Translations under genes and position numbers: made by a program
Notes under the pieces: model-generated
The model's input: the letters and a program-made list of their open reading frames with translations, nothing else
Database searches by the model: none
What the model was told of the DNA's origin: nothing
Shown here: in pieces, positions 42,440 through 51,093 of the stretch
Position numbering within the stretch: the stretch's first letter is position 1
Layout of the letters: every line of letters begins with the position of its first letter
Source of the DNA: Bacteroidia bacterium
GTDB taxonomy: Bacteria; Bacteroidota; Bacteroidia; B-17B0; Aurantibacillaceae
NCBI GenBank assembly: GCA_022841465.1
Contig: JALHRL010000014.1
Location: 22,932 to 86,931 of the forward strand
DNA length: 64,000 nt
Direction of reading: 5' to 3'

Positions 42440-43998
42440 ACGTAATGAGCCTTGTTGTTATTGTACAAAATTAAAACATAAGTTCCTTTTTTAACTTTTA
42501 ATTTTTTAAAATTAACACTTAATTCATTTAACCCGCCTTTTATTTTTTTATTAACCGCCACCTTTTTCTCAAACTTTGCATCTGTTGCATGATATAAATA
42601 AGCACTTAGCGTTCCTTTTTCAAGTGCATTAAATTTAATTTTTGTTTTAGAATTAAATAAATAAGGATTCGTTTTATCTATTAATAAATATTGCTTTTCT
42701 TCTAGTGTTTGAAGCAACGAATCGGTAATTATAGCTGTATAAACGCCCAGCTTTTTGGCATCATCCATTTGCATCCAAATTGGCCTTACATTTCCCTTGT
42801 GTGCAGAAACCCCAATATAATCTCCAAAAAAAACATCTTTGTGTGGAGTAAAAGTTTGCTCATTAATTTTATGGTGCGAAAACTTCAATCCTCCATCTCT
42901 GCTAACGGTTAAGTATACATCTGTTTTATTTCCGTCTGCAAAATTTCTTCTGTCGTAATACAAAAAATACAAATAGCCGTTGCTTTGATCAATGGTAAAG
43001 TGTGGCATAAATTGTTGTTTGTGGTTTGGAAAATACGTTATTAATATTCTGTTACTCCAAGTATTTCCTCCATCATCGCTGTAAACCATAAAAACATCTT
43101 TATTGTTTTCGCCAAACTTTGCATCGCTCCAGCAAATATAAACTCTTCCGCGGTTAGGCCCGTTGCTTAAATCGCAGGCAGTAAAGGGTAATCCGTTGCA
43201 TCTAAATATTCCATCTATTGAATACTCCCAGCCACCGGGAATAGAATCAATAATGGTTTCCTTTGGCAACCATGTATTTCCACCGTCAACTGATTTATTA
43301 AACACCAAACCTTTTGGTCCGGCCCAGGCAATATACACTTCGCCATTTGTGCCAATGCAAGGCACTGCACCTTCTACGGTATTATCGCTATCTTCACAAT
43401 TTCCGGTGTAATACGAAATTTTCTTAGGCTCTGTCCAAGTTACTCCTCCATCTACCGATTTGCTGTATCTAATAATGGAAGTATCTTTTGGGTCTTTGCT
43501 TTCATATTTATCAAACTGTGTCCAGCTTACATGAATTTCATTGTTTTTTGGATTTACCGCAGCCCAATGTTTATCCTGAACTTTTTTTTCGTTTTTTCCT
43601 ACAGCATAACAAAGAGGATAAGATTTTCCAAAGTCAGTTGATTTGTTAGTAACAATTCTATCTACCCAAGTTCCGCCGGGTGTAATTTTAGGGTTAGGGA
43701 AAGAAAGATGCATGTAATACGCATTTTGTAAAGTATCCCAAAACACAACGGGGTCGCCATACACATTGTATTTATCACATTTTACAACATGTCGCAGCCA
43801 AGTATAACCACCATCTTCAGAAAAATAAGAACTTGCAATGTTTGCTCCGGCAATTATTTGATTGGTGTTTTTTGGATTAATGGCAATGGTAACCTCTTCG
43901 GGCTCCATAACATTGCTTATTAAAATATTTTTTACTTGGCTTTTAATGCCTTGGTTAATAAGTAACAAGCAAGTGATAAGTAAATAAAAGGCTTTCAT
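42421..43998 (-). CDS. Exported sialidase-like Asp-box beta-propeller protein
   Basis: 525 residues with a signal peptide. At least five Asp-box motifs (SEDGGYTWL, SVDGGVTWTEP, SVDGGNTWLP, SDDGGNTWSN, SRDGGLKFS) give a propeller of the BNR/sialidase superfamily. The arginine triad of true sialidases is not obvious, so I do not assign hydrolase activity. It probably acts with its overlapping partner gene, which bears a T9SS tail. Confidence 0.8.
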   Translation of the reverse strand: MKAFYLLITCLLLINQGIKSQVKNILISNVMEPEEVTIAINPKNTNQIIAGANIASSYFSEDGGYTWLRHVVKCDKYNVYGDPVVFWDTLQNAYYMHLSFPNPKITPGGTWVDRIVTNKSTDFGKSYPLCYAVGKNEKKVQDKHWAAVNPKNNEIHVSWTQFDKYESKDPKDTSIIRYSKSVDGGVTWTEPKKISYYTGNCEDSDNTVEGAVPCIGTNGEVYIAWAGPKGLVFNKSVDGGNTWLPKETIIDSIPGGWEYSIDGIFRCNGLPFTACDLSNGPNRGRVYICWSDAKFGENNKDVFMVYSDDGGNTWSNRILITYFPNHKQQFMPHFTIDQSNGYLYFLYYDRRNFADGNKTDVYLTVSRDGGLKFSHHKINEQTFTPHKDVFFGDYIGVSAHKGNVRPIWMQMDDAKKLGVYTAIITDSLLQTLEEKQYLLIDKTNPYLFNSKTKIKFNALEKGTLSAYLYHATDAKFEKKVAVNKKIKGGLNELSVNFKKLKVKKGTYVLILYNNNKAHYVWIQSE

Positions 43999-44048
43999 AC
44001 TTTCATTAAAGCAATTAAAAATATAAATTTACGCTTTATTTATAGTTT

Positions 44049-45446
44049 ATGGAAAGAAGCACAATTGTTACCTATTTGGAAGCGAACAAAGACAGAATGT
44101 TGAATGAATTACTTGATTTATTAAGAATTCCTTCGGTTAGCGCCGACTCTTCTAAAAAAGAGGCCATGCAAAAAACTGCAGAAGCCGTTAAACAACGATT
44201 AACAGAAGCCGGAGCTGATAATGTAGAAATTTGCCCTACAGATGGGTACCCTGTTGTATACGGAGAAAAAATAATAGATAAAAATAAACCAACAGTAATT
44301 GTTTACGGTCATTATGATGTTCAGCCGGCCGACCCGCTTGAACTATGGGATTCGCCACCGTTTGAACCGGTAATTAAAAAAACACCTATACATCCGCAGG
44401 GTGCAATTTTTGCAAGAGGCTCTTGTGATGATAAAGGCCAAATGTATATGCATGTAAAGGCATTTGAAATAATGATGAAAACCAACACACTTCCTTGCAA
44501 CATAAAATTTATGATTGAAGGAGAAGAGGAAGTAGGCTCACCCAGTTTAGGCCCTTGGATTAAAAAAAATAAAGAAAAACTAAAAGGCGATATATTTTTA
44601 ATTTCAGATACTTCCATTATTGCAAACGATACGCCAAGTATAGATACAGGCTTACGAGGCTTAGCATATATGGAAGTTGAAGTAACCGGACCAAATAGAG
44701 ATTTACACAGTGGTGTTTATGGCGGCGGAGTTGCAAATCCTATTAACGTATTGTGTAAAATGATTGCATCTTGCCACGATGAAAATAAACATGTAACCAT
44801 TCCCGGTTTTTATGATAAAGTAGTGGAGTTGAGTGACGACGAAAGAAAAGAAATGGCAAAAGCTCCGTTTAGTATTGAAGAATTTAAAAAAGATTTGAAT
44901 ATAGAAGATATTTATGGCGAAAACGGTTATAGTACCATTGAAAGAACCGGTATTCGTCCAACCCTAGATGTAAACGGAATTTGGGGAGGATATATTGGTG
45001 AAGGTGCAAAAACAGTTTTACCTTCTAAGGCCTTTGCAAAAATTAGTATGCGATTAGTTCCTAATCAAAATTCGGATGAAATAAGTGAAATTTTTCAAAA
45101 ACACTTTGAGTGTATTGCACCAAAAGGCGTAAAGGTAATTGTAAAACCACACCATGGTGGCGAGCCTTTTGTAATTAGCCCTACTAACCCGGCTTACCAA
45201 GCTGCCAGTAAAGCAATGGAAGAAACGTATAACAAAAAACCGGTTCCTACCAGAGGCGGCGGAAGTATTCCAATTGTTGCGTTGTTTAAAGAAGAATTAG
45301 GTTTAGATAGTATTTTAATGGGCTTTGGTTTAGATAGTGATGCATTGCATTCGCCAAATGAACATTATGGTTTGTTTAATTATTACAAGGGGATAGAAAC
45401 CATTCCTTTATTTTACAAACATTACGCAGCTTTATCAAGTAAATAA
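44049..45446 (+). CDS. M20 family dipeptidase
   Basis: 465 residues with the M20 metal site: VIVYGHYDVQPADP (H and D), the EGEEEVGSPS glutamates and a late HSP in ALHSPNEHYGL. The middle dimerisation part is an M20/CPG2-like insert. It is related to carnosinase-like dipeptidases and probably cleaves dipeptides in the cytosol. Two small genes follow within 3 and 235 bp. Confidence 0.9.
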   Translation: MERSTIVTYLEANKDRMLNELLDLLRIPSVSADSSKKEAMQKTAEAVKQRLTEAGADNVEICPTDGYPVVYGEKIIDKNKPTVIVYGHYDVQPADPLELWDSPPFEPVIKKTPIHPQGAIFARGSCDDKGQMYMHVKAFEIMMKTNTLPCNIKFMIEGEEEVGSPSLGPWIKKNKEKLKGDIFLISDTSIIANDTPSIDTGLRGLAYMEVEVTGPNRDLHSGVYGGGVANPINVLCKMIASCHDENKHVTIPGFYDKVVELSDDERKEMAKAPFSIEEFKKDLNIEDIYGENGYSTIERTGIRPTLDVNGIWGGYIGEGAKTVLPSKAFAKISMRLVPNQNSDEISEIFQKHFECIAPKGVKVIVKPHHGGEPFVISPTNPAYQAASKAMEETYNKKPVPTRGGGSIPIVALFKEELGLDSILMGFGLDSDALHSPNEHYGLFNYYKGIETIPLFYKHYAALSSK

Positions 45447-45448
45447 TA

Positions 45449-45694
45449 ATGAGTGCAGGAGAGTGGATTGGCTCGCTTGGAGTTTCGCTTTTGTTAATTG
45501 CATTTGTTTTAAATTTGCTTCGTAAACTTGAGTTAAATTCAATTTCATATTTGTTATTAAACATAATTGGAGCTGCTTTAGCCGGAGTTTCAAGTTATAT
45601 TATAAAATTTTGGCCCTTTGTAATTTTAGAAAGTGTATGGATGATTGCTTCTTTAGTTCCGTTAATTAAAAAATTAAAATCAAATGAAAATTAA
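45449..45694 (+). CDS. CBU_0592-like small membrane protein
   Basis: 81 residues with about three membrane helices (GEWIGSLGVSLLLIAFVL, SISYLLLNIIGAALAGVSSY, FVILESVWMIASLVPLI). The pattern matches the CBU_0592 domain family, for which no function is known. It starts 2 bp after the dipeptidase stop and overlaps the LEA-like gene by 11 bp, so it is in the same operon. Confidence 0.65.
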   Translation: MSAGEWIGSLGVSLLLIAFVLNLLRKLELNSISYLLLNIIGAALAGVSSYIIKFWPFVILESVWMIASLVPLIKKLKSNEN

Positions 45695-46133
45695 ATTCGC
45701 TTTTTTATTAGGTGCTTTCGCTTTTTTGTTTTTTTCTTGCAAATCATTTAAAGAAGCGGAATTTAGCGGAGTAAAAGAATTTAAAATAAATAAGGTAAAT
45801 ACAGAAGGTATTGATGCGGATATTATTTTAGGAATTAAGAATCCGAATTCAATTGGCTTTTCCATTTATCCAAGTAATTTTGATGTAAAATTATCGGGTA
45901 TAGATTTAGGAAAGGCCCGATTAAAAAAACGAGTTCACATTAGCGCAAACACAGAAGAAGATTATCGTTTTAATTTAAAAAGCAGTTTTAAAGATTTAAA
46001 CTTAGCCGATGTAATGAAATTAATGGGTGGTGGAAATTTTGGAACCATTCATGTAAAAGGAAATTTAAAAGCCGGAAAGTTTTATTTAAAGAAAAGTATT
46101 CCGGTAGATGTAAAAGAAAAGTTAATGAAATAA
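45684..46133 (+). CDS. LEA type 2-like lipoprotein
   Basis: 149 residues, probable lipoprotein with Cys19 (FLFFSCK). The mature part (KINKVNTEGIDADIILGIKNPNSIGFSIYPSNFDVKL) matches the LEA14/WHy-type immunoglobulin-like domain. It is likely a periplasmic envelope protein of unknown function. It shares its start region with the preceding membrane protein gene. Confidence 0.75.
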   Translation: MKIKFAFLLGAFAFLFFSCKSFKEAEFSGVKEFKINKVNTEGIDADIILGIKNPNSIGFSIYPSNFDVKLSGIDLGKARLKKRVHISANTEEDYRFNLKSSFKDLNLADVMKLMGGGNFGTIHVKGNLKAGKFYLKKSIPVDVKEKLMK

Positions 46134-46164
46134 AAACACCCTTAAAGTATCATCCTTAAGGGTG
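46131..46164 (-). terminator. Terminator of the ferritin gene
   Basis: Arms CACCCTTAA and TTAAGGGTG form a 9-bp stem. On the minus strand the stem is followed by TTTTTAT, so it ends the ferritin transcript. On the plus strand no T-run follows. Confidence 0.75.
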
Positions 46165-46188
46165 CTGATTAAATTATTTAAAACTAAA

Positions 46189-46710
46189 TTACTTTCCTTT
46201 TTCGGCAGGGGCCTTATCAACTGCTGCAAGGTTTTCTAAATCTCTGTCGAAGAAATATAAACCACCTCTATCATCACCAATTAACTTTAATTTGTCTACA
46301 ATTTGGCGTGCTAAAGCTTCTTCTTCAATTTGCTCGCTAACGTACCATTGTAAAAAGTTGTGAGTGGTATAATCTTTTTCTTTTAAAGTAATTTCAACTA
46401 AATTATTAATCTCGTTGGTTACTTTAATTTCGTGCTTTAAAATTTCTTCGAAAACAGATTTAACCGATTTAAAAGTTACGGGAGGTTGTTTTAATGCAGG
46501 TACTTGCCCATGACCGCCACGCTCGTTTACAAACTTAATTAATTTAAGCATATGCATGCGCTCTTCGTCGGCATGACCGTAAAGAAATTGCGAAATACCG
46601 TTTAACCCCTGTGTTTCGGCCCAGCTGGCCATTGCTAAATAATATTGCGATGAGGAAGCTTCTAACTCTATTTGAGTATTTAAAGCTTTACTTACTTTGT
46701 TTGATAACAT
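46189..46710 (-). CDS. ftnA: Ferritin
   Basis: 173 residues, a four-helix ferritin storing iron as ferrihydrite. The ferroxidase residues are seen: E in ...TQIELEASSSQYYLAMASWAE and YGHADEERMHMLK (ExxH), and a late E in EQIEEEALARQIV. It lacks haem-ligand signs of bacterioferritin. A perfect TAnnTTTG element lies upstream and a terminator follows, so it is a single-gene unit. Confidence 0.95.
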   Translation of the reverse strand: MLSNKVSKALNTQIELEASSSQYYLAMASWAETQGLNGISQFLYGHADEERMHMLKLIKFVNERGGHGQVPALKQPPVTFKSVKSVFEEILKHEIKVTNEINNLVEITLKEKDYTTHNFLQWYVSEQIEEEALARQIVDKLKLIGDDRGGLYFFDRDLENLAAVDKAPAEKGK

Positions 46711-46724
46711 AATCTAATTTTTTT

Positions 46725-46732
46725 CAAAGTTA
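46725..46732 (-). promoter_or_regulatory. Candidate -7 element of the ferritin gene
   Basis: Minus-strand TAACTTTG is a perfect TAnnTTTG match 15 bp before the ferritin ATG. No clear -33 TTTG is present, as that area overlaps the end of the aminotransferase gene. Confidence 0.4.
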
Positions 46733-46756
46733 CTAATTAAAGCGCACACTAATTAA

Positions 46757-48013
46757 TTAGTTAAGTTTTTTTAAGGCTATTCTTAAATTCTCAATAGCTG
46801 CGCTCACATCTTCCATTTTACAAGTACCAACTGAAAGACGGTACCATTCTGAGTTTTCAGAGGCTCCAAAGGCATAAAAAGGTACAATGGCCATTTTTGC
46901 TTCATCTAAAATAAACTTTGTTGCATCTTTAGTTGTTACTATTTGGTTACCATTTGGTAATTTTTTTCCTTTTAAAGAAAACCGTACTGTTAAATAGATA
47001 GCAGCTTGCGGAGCAATGGCATCTACGTTAAATCCTTCCTTCTTTAAATCTGTAAATCCTTTGTAAAAACCTTGAAGTCTGGCGTTTACTTTTTGCTTTT
47101 GTTCTTCTATAAAAGCAGCATAGGCTTTTTTGTTTGAAATATATCGTGCGCTTGCCAATTGTTCTGCTTTAGGCGCCCAGGCACCTACGTGTGTAAGTAC
47201 CGCTTTCATTTTATCAATAATAAATTTAGGCCCCATGCTCCATCCTACTCTTACACCGGTTGCTGCCAATGATTTAGAAATGCCATCAACGTAAACAGTA
47301 TAGTTTCTCATTTCAGGACGTAATGTTACCGGGTTATAATGCGCAATATTGCCATAGGTTAATTCCCAATAAATTTGATCGTACATTAAATACACCGGTT
47401 TTTCGTTTTCACCGCGTCGCGCATTTTCTGCAAGAATTAAATCGCAAATTTCTTCTAAACCTTCTTTTGTAAATACAGTTCCGGTTGGGTTTTGCGGCGA
47501 ACACAATGCAACTAGCGAAGCCTCTTTTATATGAGGAGCAATATCATTAGCGGCCGGCATAAAATTATTTTCTGCCGTAGCTTCAATTACAACCGCTTTA
47601 GCGCCATTTAAATAAGAATAATGATTGTTATTCCAAGATGGAACCGCAAATATTACTGTATCGCCCGCATCAACAAGTGTTCTAAAAATACTGTAAATAA
47701 CCGGACGTGCACCGCCTGCAATTAATATTTCTGAAGGACTGTATTTTAAATTACAACGTTCTACTAATAAGTTACTCACTGCTGTGCGCAATTCCAATAA
47801 ACCATCAGCAGGCGGATAGTTTGTTTGATCGGCATTATATTCTTCAATAATATACTGCTTTAATTCATTTGGAATTGGAAAAACTTTTGGATTAAAATCG
47901 CCAATTGTTAAGTTAAATATTTTTTCACCTTGTTTAATTTTCTCGTTTACCTCACCTGCCAACTTAATAATTTCAGAACCTATTATGTTCTCGGCAAGTT
48001 TAGATACTTTCAT
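46757..48013 (-). CDS. Pyridoxal-phosphate-dependent aminotransferase (class I/II)
   Basis: 418 residues. The PLP lysine lies in VDGISKSLAATGVRVGWS (ISKS), with GGARPVIYSIF, CSPQNPTGTVFT and YDQIYWE as PLP and substrate motifs of fold type I. It is similar to aspartate/kynurenine-like aminotransferases; the substrate is unclear. ATG 48013 starts the conserved KVSKLAENIIGSEI segment; a GTG at 48040 would add nine residues. It faces a LacI regulator across an intergenic region with palindromes. Confidence 0.88.
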   Translation of the reverse strand: MKVSKLAENIIGSEIIKLAGEVNEKIKQGEKIFNLTIGDFNPKVFPIPNELKQYIIEEYNADQTNYPPADGLLELRTAVSNLLVERCNLKYSPSEILIAGGARPVIYSIFRTLVDAGDTVIFAVPSWNNNHYSYLNGAKAVVIEATAENNFMPAANDIAPHIKEASLVALCSPQNPTGTVFTKEGLEEICDLILAENARRGENEKPVYLMYDQIYWELTYGNIAHYNPVTLRPEMRNYTVYVDGISKSLAATGVRVGWSMGPKFIIDKMKAVLTHVGAWAPKAEQLASARYISNKKAYAAFIEEQKQKVNARLQGFYKGFTDLKKEGFNVDAIAPQAAIYLTVRFSLKGKKLPNGNQIVTTKDATKFILDEAKMAIVPFYAFGASENSEWYRLSVGTCKMEDVSAAIENLRIALKKLN

Positions 48014-48126
48014 TTTTTTTTCTTCCGCTAGTGTACTCACTTTTTCAAATTTTGAGGTACTAACTTAAGTTTTTTATAAGGAATGGCAAGGAATTGTTAA
48101 AAAATGGGGATAGAAAGTGTATAATA

Positions 48127-48204
48127 TCTAAAACCTTTTAAATTTTAGCTATAAATTTAGGTCATTCGTCTAAACCCTTTTAAATTTAGAAACCTTTTAG
48201 GTTT
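48127..48204. promoter_or_regulatory. Candidate operator array: two phased palindromes plus one more
   Basis: Two near-identical imperfect palindromes start at 48127 (CTAAAA...TTTTAG) and 48169 (TCTAAA...TTTAGA), 42 bp apart, which is four helical turns. A perfect palindrome AAACC-TTTTA-GGTTT follows at 48190-48204. They lie between the divergent aminotransferase and LacI genes and suit binding by the LacI-family protein. Confidence 0.45.
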
Positions 48205-48245
48205 TTGGATGGTACAACTAATATATAATTAAATTTGAATAGGAT

Positions 48246-49259
48246 ATGAAAAGATTACAATTAGAAGATTTATCTAAACAGTTAGGTTATTCAAAAACAT
48301 TAATTTCAATGGTTTTGAATGGAAAAGGTAACCAGTACGGAATTAGTAAAAAAACGCAAGCAACGGTTTTAGATGCGGTGGCACAATTAGATTATGCTCC
48401 CAACCGATTTGCCCGAGCCTTAAGAACGGGTAAAAGTTTTTTTGTGGGATTAATTGTGGCAGATATAGCCAACCCCTTTTACTCTAAAATTGCCAAAAAC
48501 ATTGAAACTGTTTTATTAACCAAAGGCTATAATTTAATGGTATGTAGTACCGATGAAAATGTAGAAAAGGAAATGAAATTGGTAGATATGATGATTAACC
48601 AACAAGGAGTTGATGGTTTAATTATTGCTTCCTCGTGCAACAATGCAGAGTTCTATCAAAGTCCGCGTTTTGCAAAAACACCCATTGTATTTATAGATAG
48701 GGTTATTCCTTTGCACAAAGCAAATTATGTTGTTATTGATAACTTTGGTGGTTCGGCAGAAGTGGTAAACAAATTAATTGATGAAGGTGCACGTAACATT
48801 GCGTGTTTAAGTATAACTCCCTCTTACATTAGCACCATTGAAGATCGTTTAAACGGTTATAAAGAAGCCTTACAAAAAAACAATATTCCACTTGATAAAA
48901 ACTTAATACTAAACATAAATTTTGAAAATATTTATCGTGATGTATTAAACGGCCTTTTAGATTTAGCAGCAAAAAAAGTAAAAGTAGATGCCATTTACTC
49001 TTTAAACAACCACTTAGCTACAGCGGCATTAAAGGCTATTAAAGAAAATAAAGAATTAAAACAGTTGTTTGATAAAACCAAACATGCTTGTTTTGATGAT
49101 GTAGATTTGTTTGATTTAATTGATAAACCGGTATTATCTGTATCGCAACCAATAGAAATGATTGGACAAAACGCATCCAGTTTAATTTTAGATGTAATTG
49201 ACGGTAAATTAACCAATCATTCAAACATTGTTTTGCCTACTAACCTCATTGAGCGTTGA
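48246..49259 (+). CDS. LacI family transcriptional regulator
   Basis: 337 residues. An N-terminal helix-turn-helix (about 3-25: LQLEDLSKQLGYSKTLISMVL) and hinge (YAPNRFARALRTGKS) are followed by a periplasmic-binding-like ligand domain (VGLIVADIANPFYSKI, GLIIASSCN, VVIDNFGGSAEVV). It probably represses a target when a ligand is absent or present. No sugar genes are close; the facing aminotransferase and its own gene are the best candidate targets. It overlaps the SprT gene by 39 bp at the end, convergently. Confidence 0.85.
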   Translation: MKRLQLEDLSKQLGYSKTLISMVLNGKGNQYGISKKTQATVLDAVAQLDYAPNRFARALRTGKSFFVGLIVADIANPFYSKIAKNIETVLLTKGYNLMVCSTDENVEKEMKLVDMMINQQGVDGLIIASSCNNAEFYQSPRFAKTPIVFIDRVIPLHKANYVVIDNFGGSAEVVNKLIDEGARNIACLSITPSYISTIEDRLNGYKEALQKNNIPLDKNLILNINFENIYRDVLNGLLDLAAKKVKVDAIYSLNNHLATAALKAIKENKELKQLFDKTKHACFDDVDLFDLIDKPVLSVSQPIEMIGQNASSLILDVIDGKLTNHSNIVLPTNLIER

Positions 49260-49889
49260 TTTTTCAAATATCTCTACTTCGGTTAATGCATTAAACAAAT
49301 AAATTGTTCCGGTAGTTACTTCGCGGCACCTGAAACGGGTACGAATTTTTTCGCCTTTTTCAAAAACGCGCTCACTGTTGTATAAAAAAACGCAGTTATA
49401 AGGTAAATGTTCTAAAAATATTTTGCCTTCATCTTTATCGTACAGCTTTAATGCCCGTAACAAAGTACTGTCAGAACAACTAGCTGCGGCGGGGTTTTGC
49501 AAATATTTTCTTACGGCATATAAAACATCTACCGGAAAAACATCGGTTGTCATAAACGGCTGCATTAGTAATTGAAAATTCTTTTTCCATTCCACCCCAT
49601 GCGGTGCAACTTTATTTTTATACTCATTAAAAGTTACTAAATGCGCCACCTCGTGAACTAAGGTTATTAAAAAAGCGTACTGATTTAAATTAAAATTAAC
49701 CGTAATAAGGTGATTGTTTCCATCGCGTGGAGAAGTGTAATCGCCTAAACGAGTACTTCTTTCTTTTTTTATTTTTAATTTAAAATCAAACTCCACAATC
49801 CAAAAAGCAATTTGTTCAACGGCAGTTTCGGGAATGTATTTTTTTAATACTTCCTTATTTCTTTCAAATTGCGCCTGCCTGGTGTTCAT
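49221..49889 (-). CDS. SprT-like zinc protease domain protein
   Basis: 222 residues. The HExxH motif is LVHEVAHLV (H79, E80, H83), with a later zinc-binding HGVEWKKNF (about H96). This resembles the SprT/Spartan protease core. Spartan proteins cut DNA-protein crosslinks, but bacterial SprT proteins have no settled role. The C-terminal part (NCVFLYNSERVFEKGEKIRTRFRC) lacks a clear zinc ribbon. Convergent overlap of 39 bp with the LacI gene. Confidence 0.82.
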   Translation of the reverse strand: MNTRQAQFERNKEVLKKYIPETAVEQIAFWIVEFDFKLKIKKERSTRLGDYTSPRDGNNHLITVNFNLNQYAFLITLVHEVAHLVTFNEYKNKVAPHGVEWKKNFQLLMQPFMTTDVFPVDVLYAVRKYLQNPAAASCSDSTLLRALKLYDKDEGKIFLEHLPYNCVFLYNSERVFEKGEKIRTRFRCREVTTGTIYLFNALTEVEIFEKSTLNEVSRQNNV

Positions 49890-49976
49890 GTATTACAAAA
49901 TTATTGAAAGCAATTGTTATAATAACGCGTACAATTTATAGTTTACTAACAAAATTATTTAACTTTATAAAAGTTT

Positions 49977-50753
49977 ATGAATTACGAAGGAATTAAAAAC
50001 CACATTGTTTCTTGGTTAAAAGAATACCAAAGCAAATCTAACACCAGTGGTTTTGTAATTGGTATCAGTGGCGGAATTGACAGTGCCGTTACATCTACCC
50101 TTTGCGCTTTAACAGGCAGCAGGGTTATTGCACTTACCATGCCCATTAGGCAATTTAAAGATGAACACACCAGAAGCATTGAACATATTAATTGGCTAAA
50201 AAAAACATTTCCGAATGTTGAATCGGAAGTGGTAGAATTAAGTGGTGTGTTAGATGCTTATGAAAGTGCATTTCCTCAAGATATTCAAGATTTTTTATCG
50301 ATGGCCAACACTCGTTCCAGAATTAGAATGACAACCTTGTATGCCTTTGCTTCGCATCACAAACTATTAGTAGCGGGCACCGGAAATAAAGTAGAAGATT
50401 TTGGTGTAGGTTTTTATACCAAGTACGGTGATGGTGGTGTAGATTTAAGCCCTATTGCAGATTTATACAAAACCCAGGTTTACGAATTGGGCAAACTTTT
50501 AAATGTGCCGCAAAGTATTTTAAACGCAAAACCAACCGATGGTTTATTTGCAGATGGAAGAACAGATGAAGACCAAATTGGAGCCAGTTACCCCGAACTG
50601 GAATGGGCGATGGAATACATTGCAAAAAATGAAAAAAGCGAAATAAGCGAACGACAAAAAGAAGTAATGAAAATATACATTGGCAGACACAATGCCAACA
50701 AACATAAAATGGAAGCGATACCGGTGTGTAAATTACCAATACATTTATTATAG
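49977..50753 (+). CDS. nadE: NAD+ synthase
   Basis: 258 residues, ammonia-dependent size without an N-terminal glutaminase domain. Seen: the ATP PP-loop SGGIDSAVT (about 31), TRSRIRMTTLYAFA, GTGNKVEDFGVGFYTKYGDGG and the C-terminal AGAS-like DEDQIGASYPELEWAM. Converts deamido-NAD+ to NAD+. It stands alone but is followed 31 bp later by ybaB. A TAACTTTA element precedes it. Confidence 0.93.
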   Translation: MNYEGIKNHIVSWLKEYQSKSNTSGFVIGISGGIDSAVTSTLCALTGSRVIALTMPIRQFKDEHTRSIEHINWLKKTFPNVESEVVELSGVLDAYESAFPQDIQDFLSMANTRSRIRMTTLYAFASHHKLLVAGTGNKVEDFGVGFYTKYGDGGVDLSPIADLYKTQVYELGKLLNVPQSILNAKPTDGLFADGRTDEDQIGASYPELEWAMEYIAKNEKSEISERQKEVMKIYIGRHNANKHKMEAIPVCKLPIHLL

Positions 50754-50784
50754 AAAATTAATTCACGAAATTTAAATTAAAATT

Positions 50785-51093
50785 ATGTTTGGAAAATTAG
50801 GTGATATGATGGGCAAACTTCAGGAAATGAAGCAAAGAGCCGAAGAAATTAAAGCTAAATTAAATGATACTATTTTAAGCTGCGAAGGAGCAGGTGGCGA
50901 TATTAAAATAGAAATTACCGGAAACCGGGAAATAAAGTCGTTAACCATTGCGCCGGGCTTGCAACACGGTAACACACAAGAGTTGGAAGAACAATTATTA
51001 GTTACACTTAACAAAGCCATTGAAAAAGCAAATACCATTAACGAAGAAGAAATGAAAAAAGTAGCGGCAGGTATGTTGCCTGGAATTATGTAG
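50785..51093 (+). CDS. YbaB/EbfC family nucleoid-associated protein
   Basis: 102 residues, begins GKLGDMMGKLQEMKQRAEEIKAK (helix) with the core ILSCEGAGGDIKIEITGNREIKS and NTQELEEQLLVTLNKAIEKA. YbaB dimers bind DNA with tweezer-like arms. It is encoded in many genomes near recombination genes; here it follows nadE. Confidence 0.93.
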   Translation: MFGKLGDMMGKLQEMKQRAEEIKAKLNDTILSCEGAGGDIKIEITGNREIKSLTIAPGLQHGNTQELEEQLLVTLNKAIEKANTINEEEMKKVAAGMLPGIM

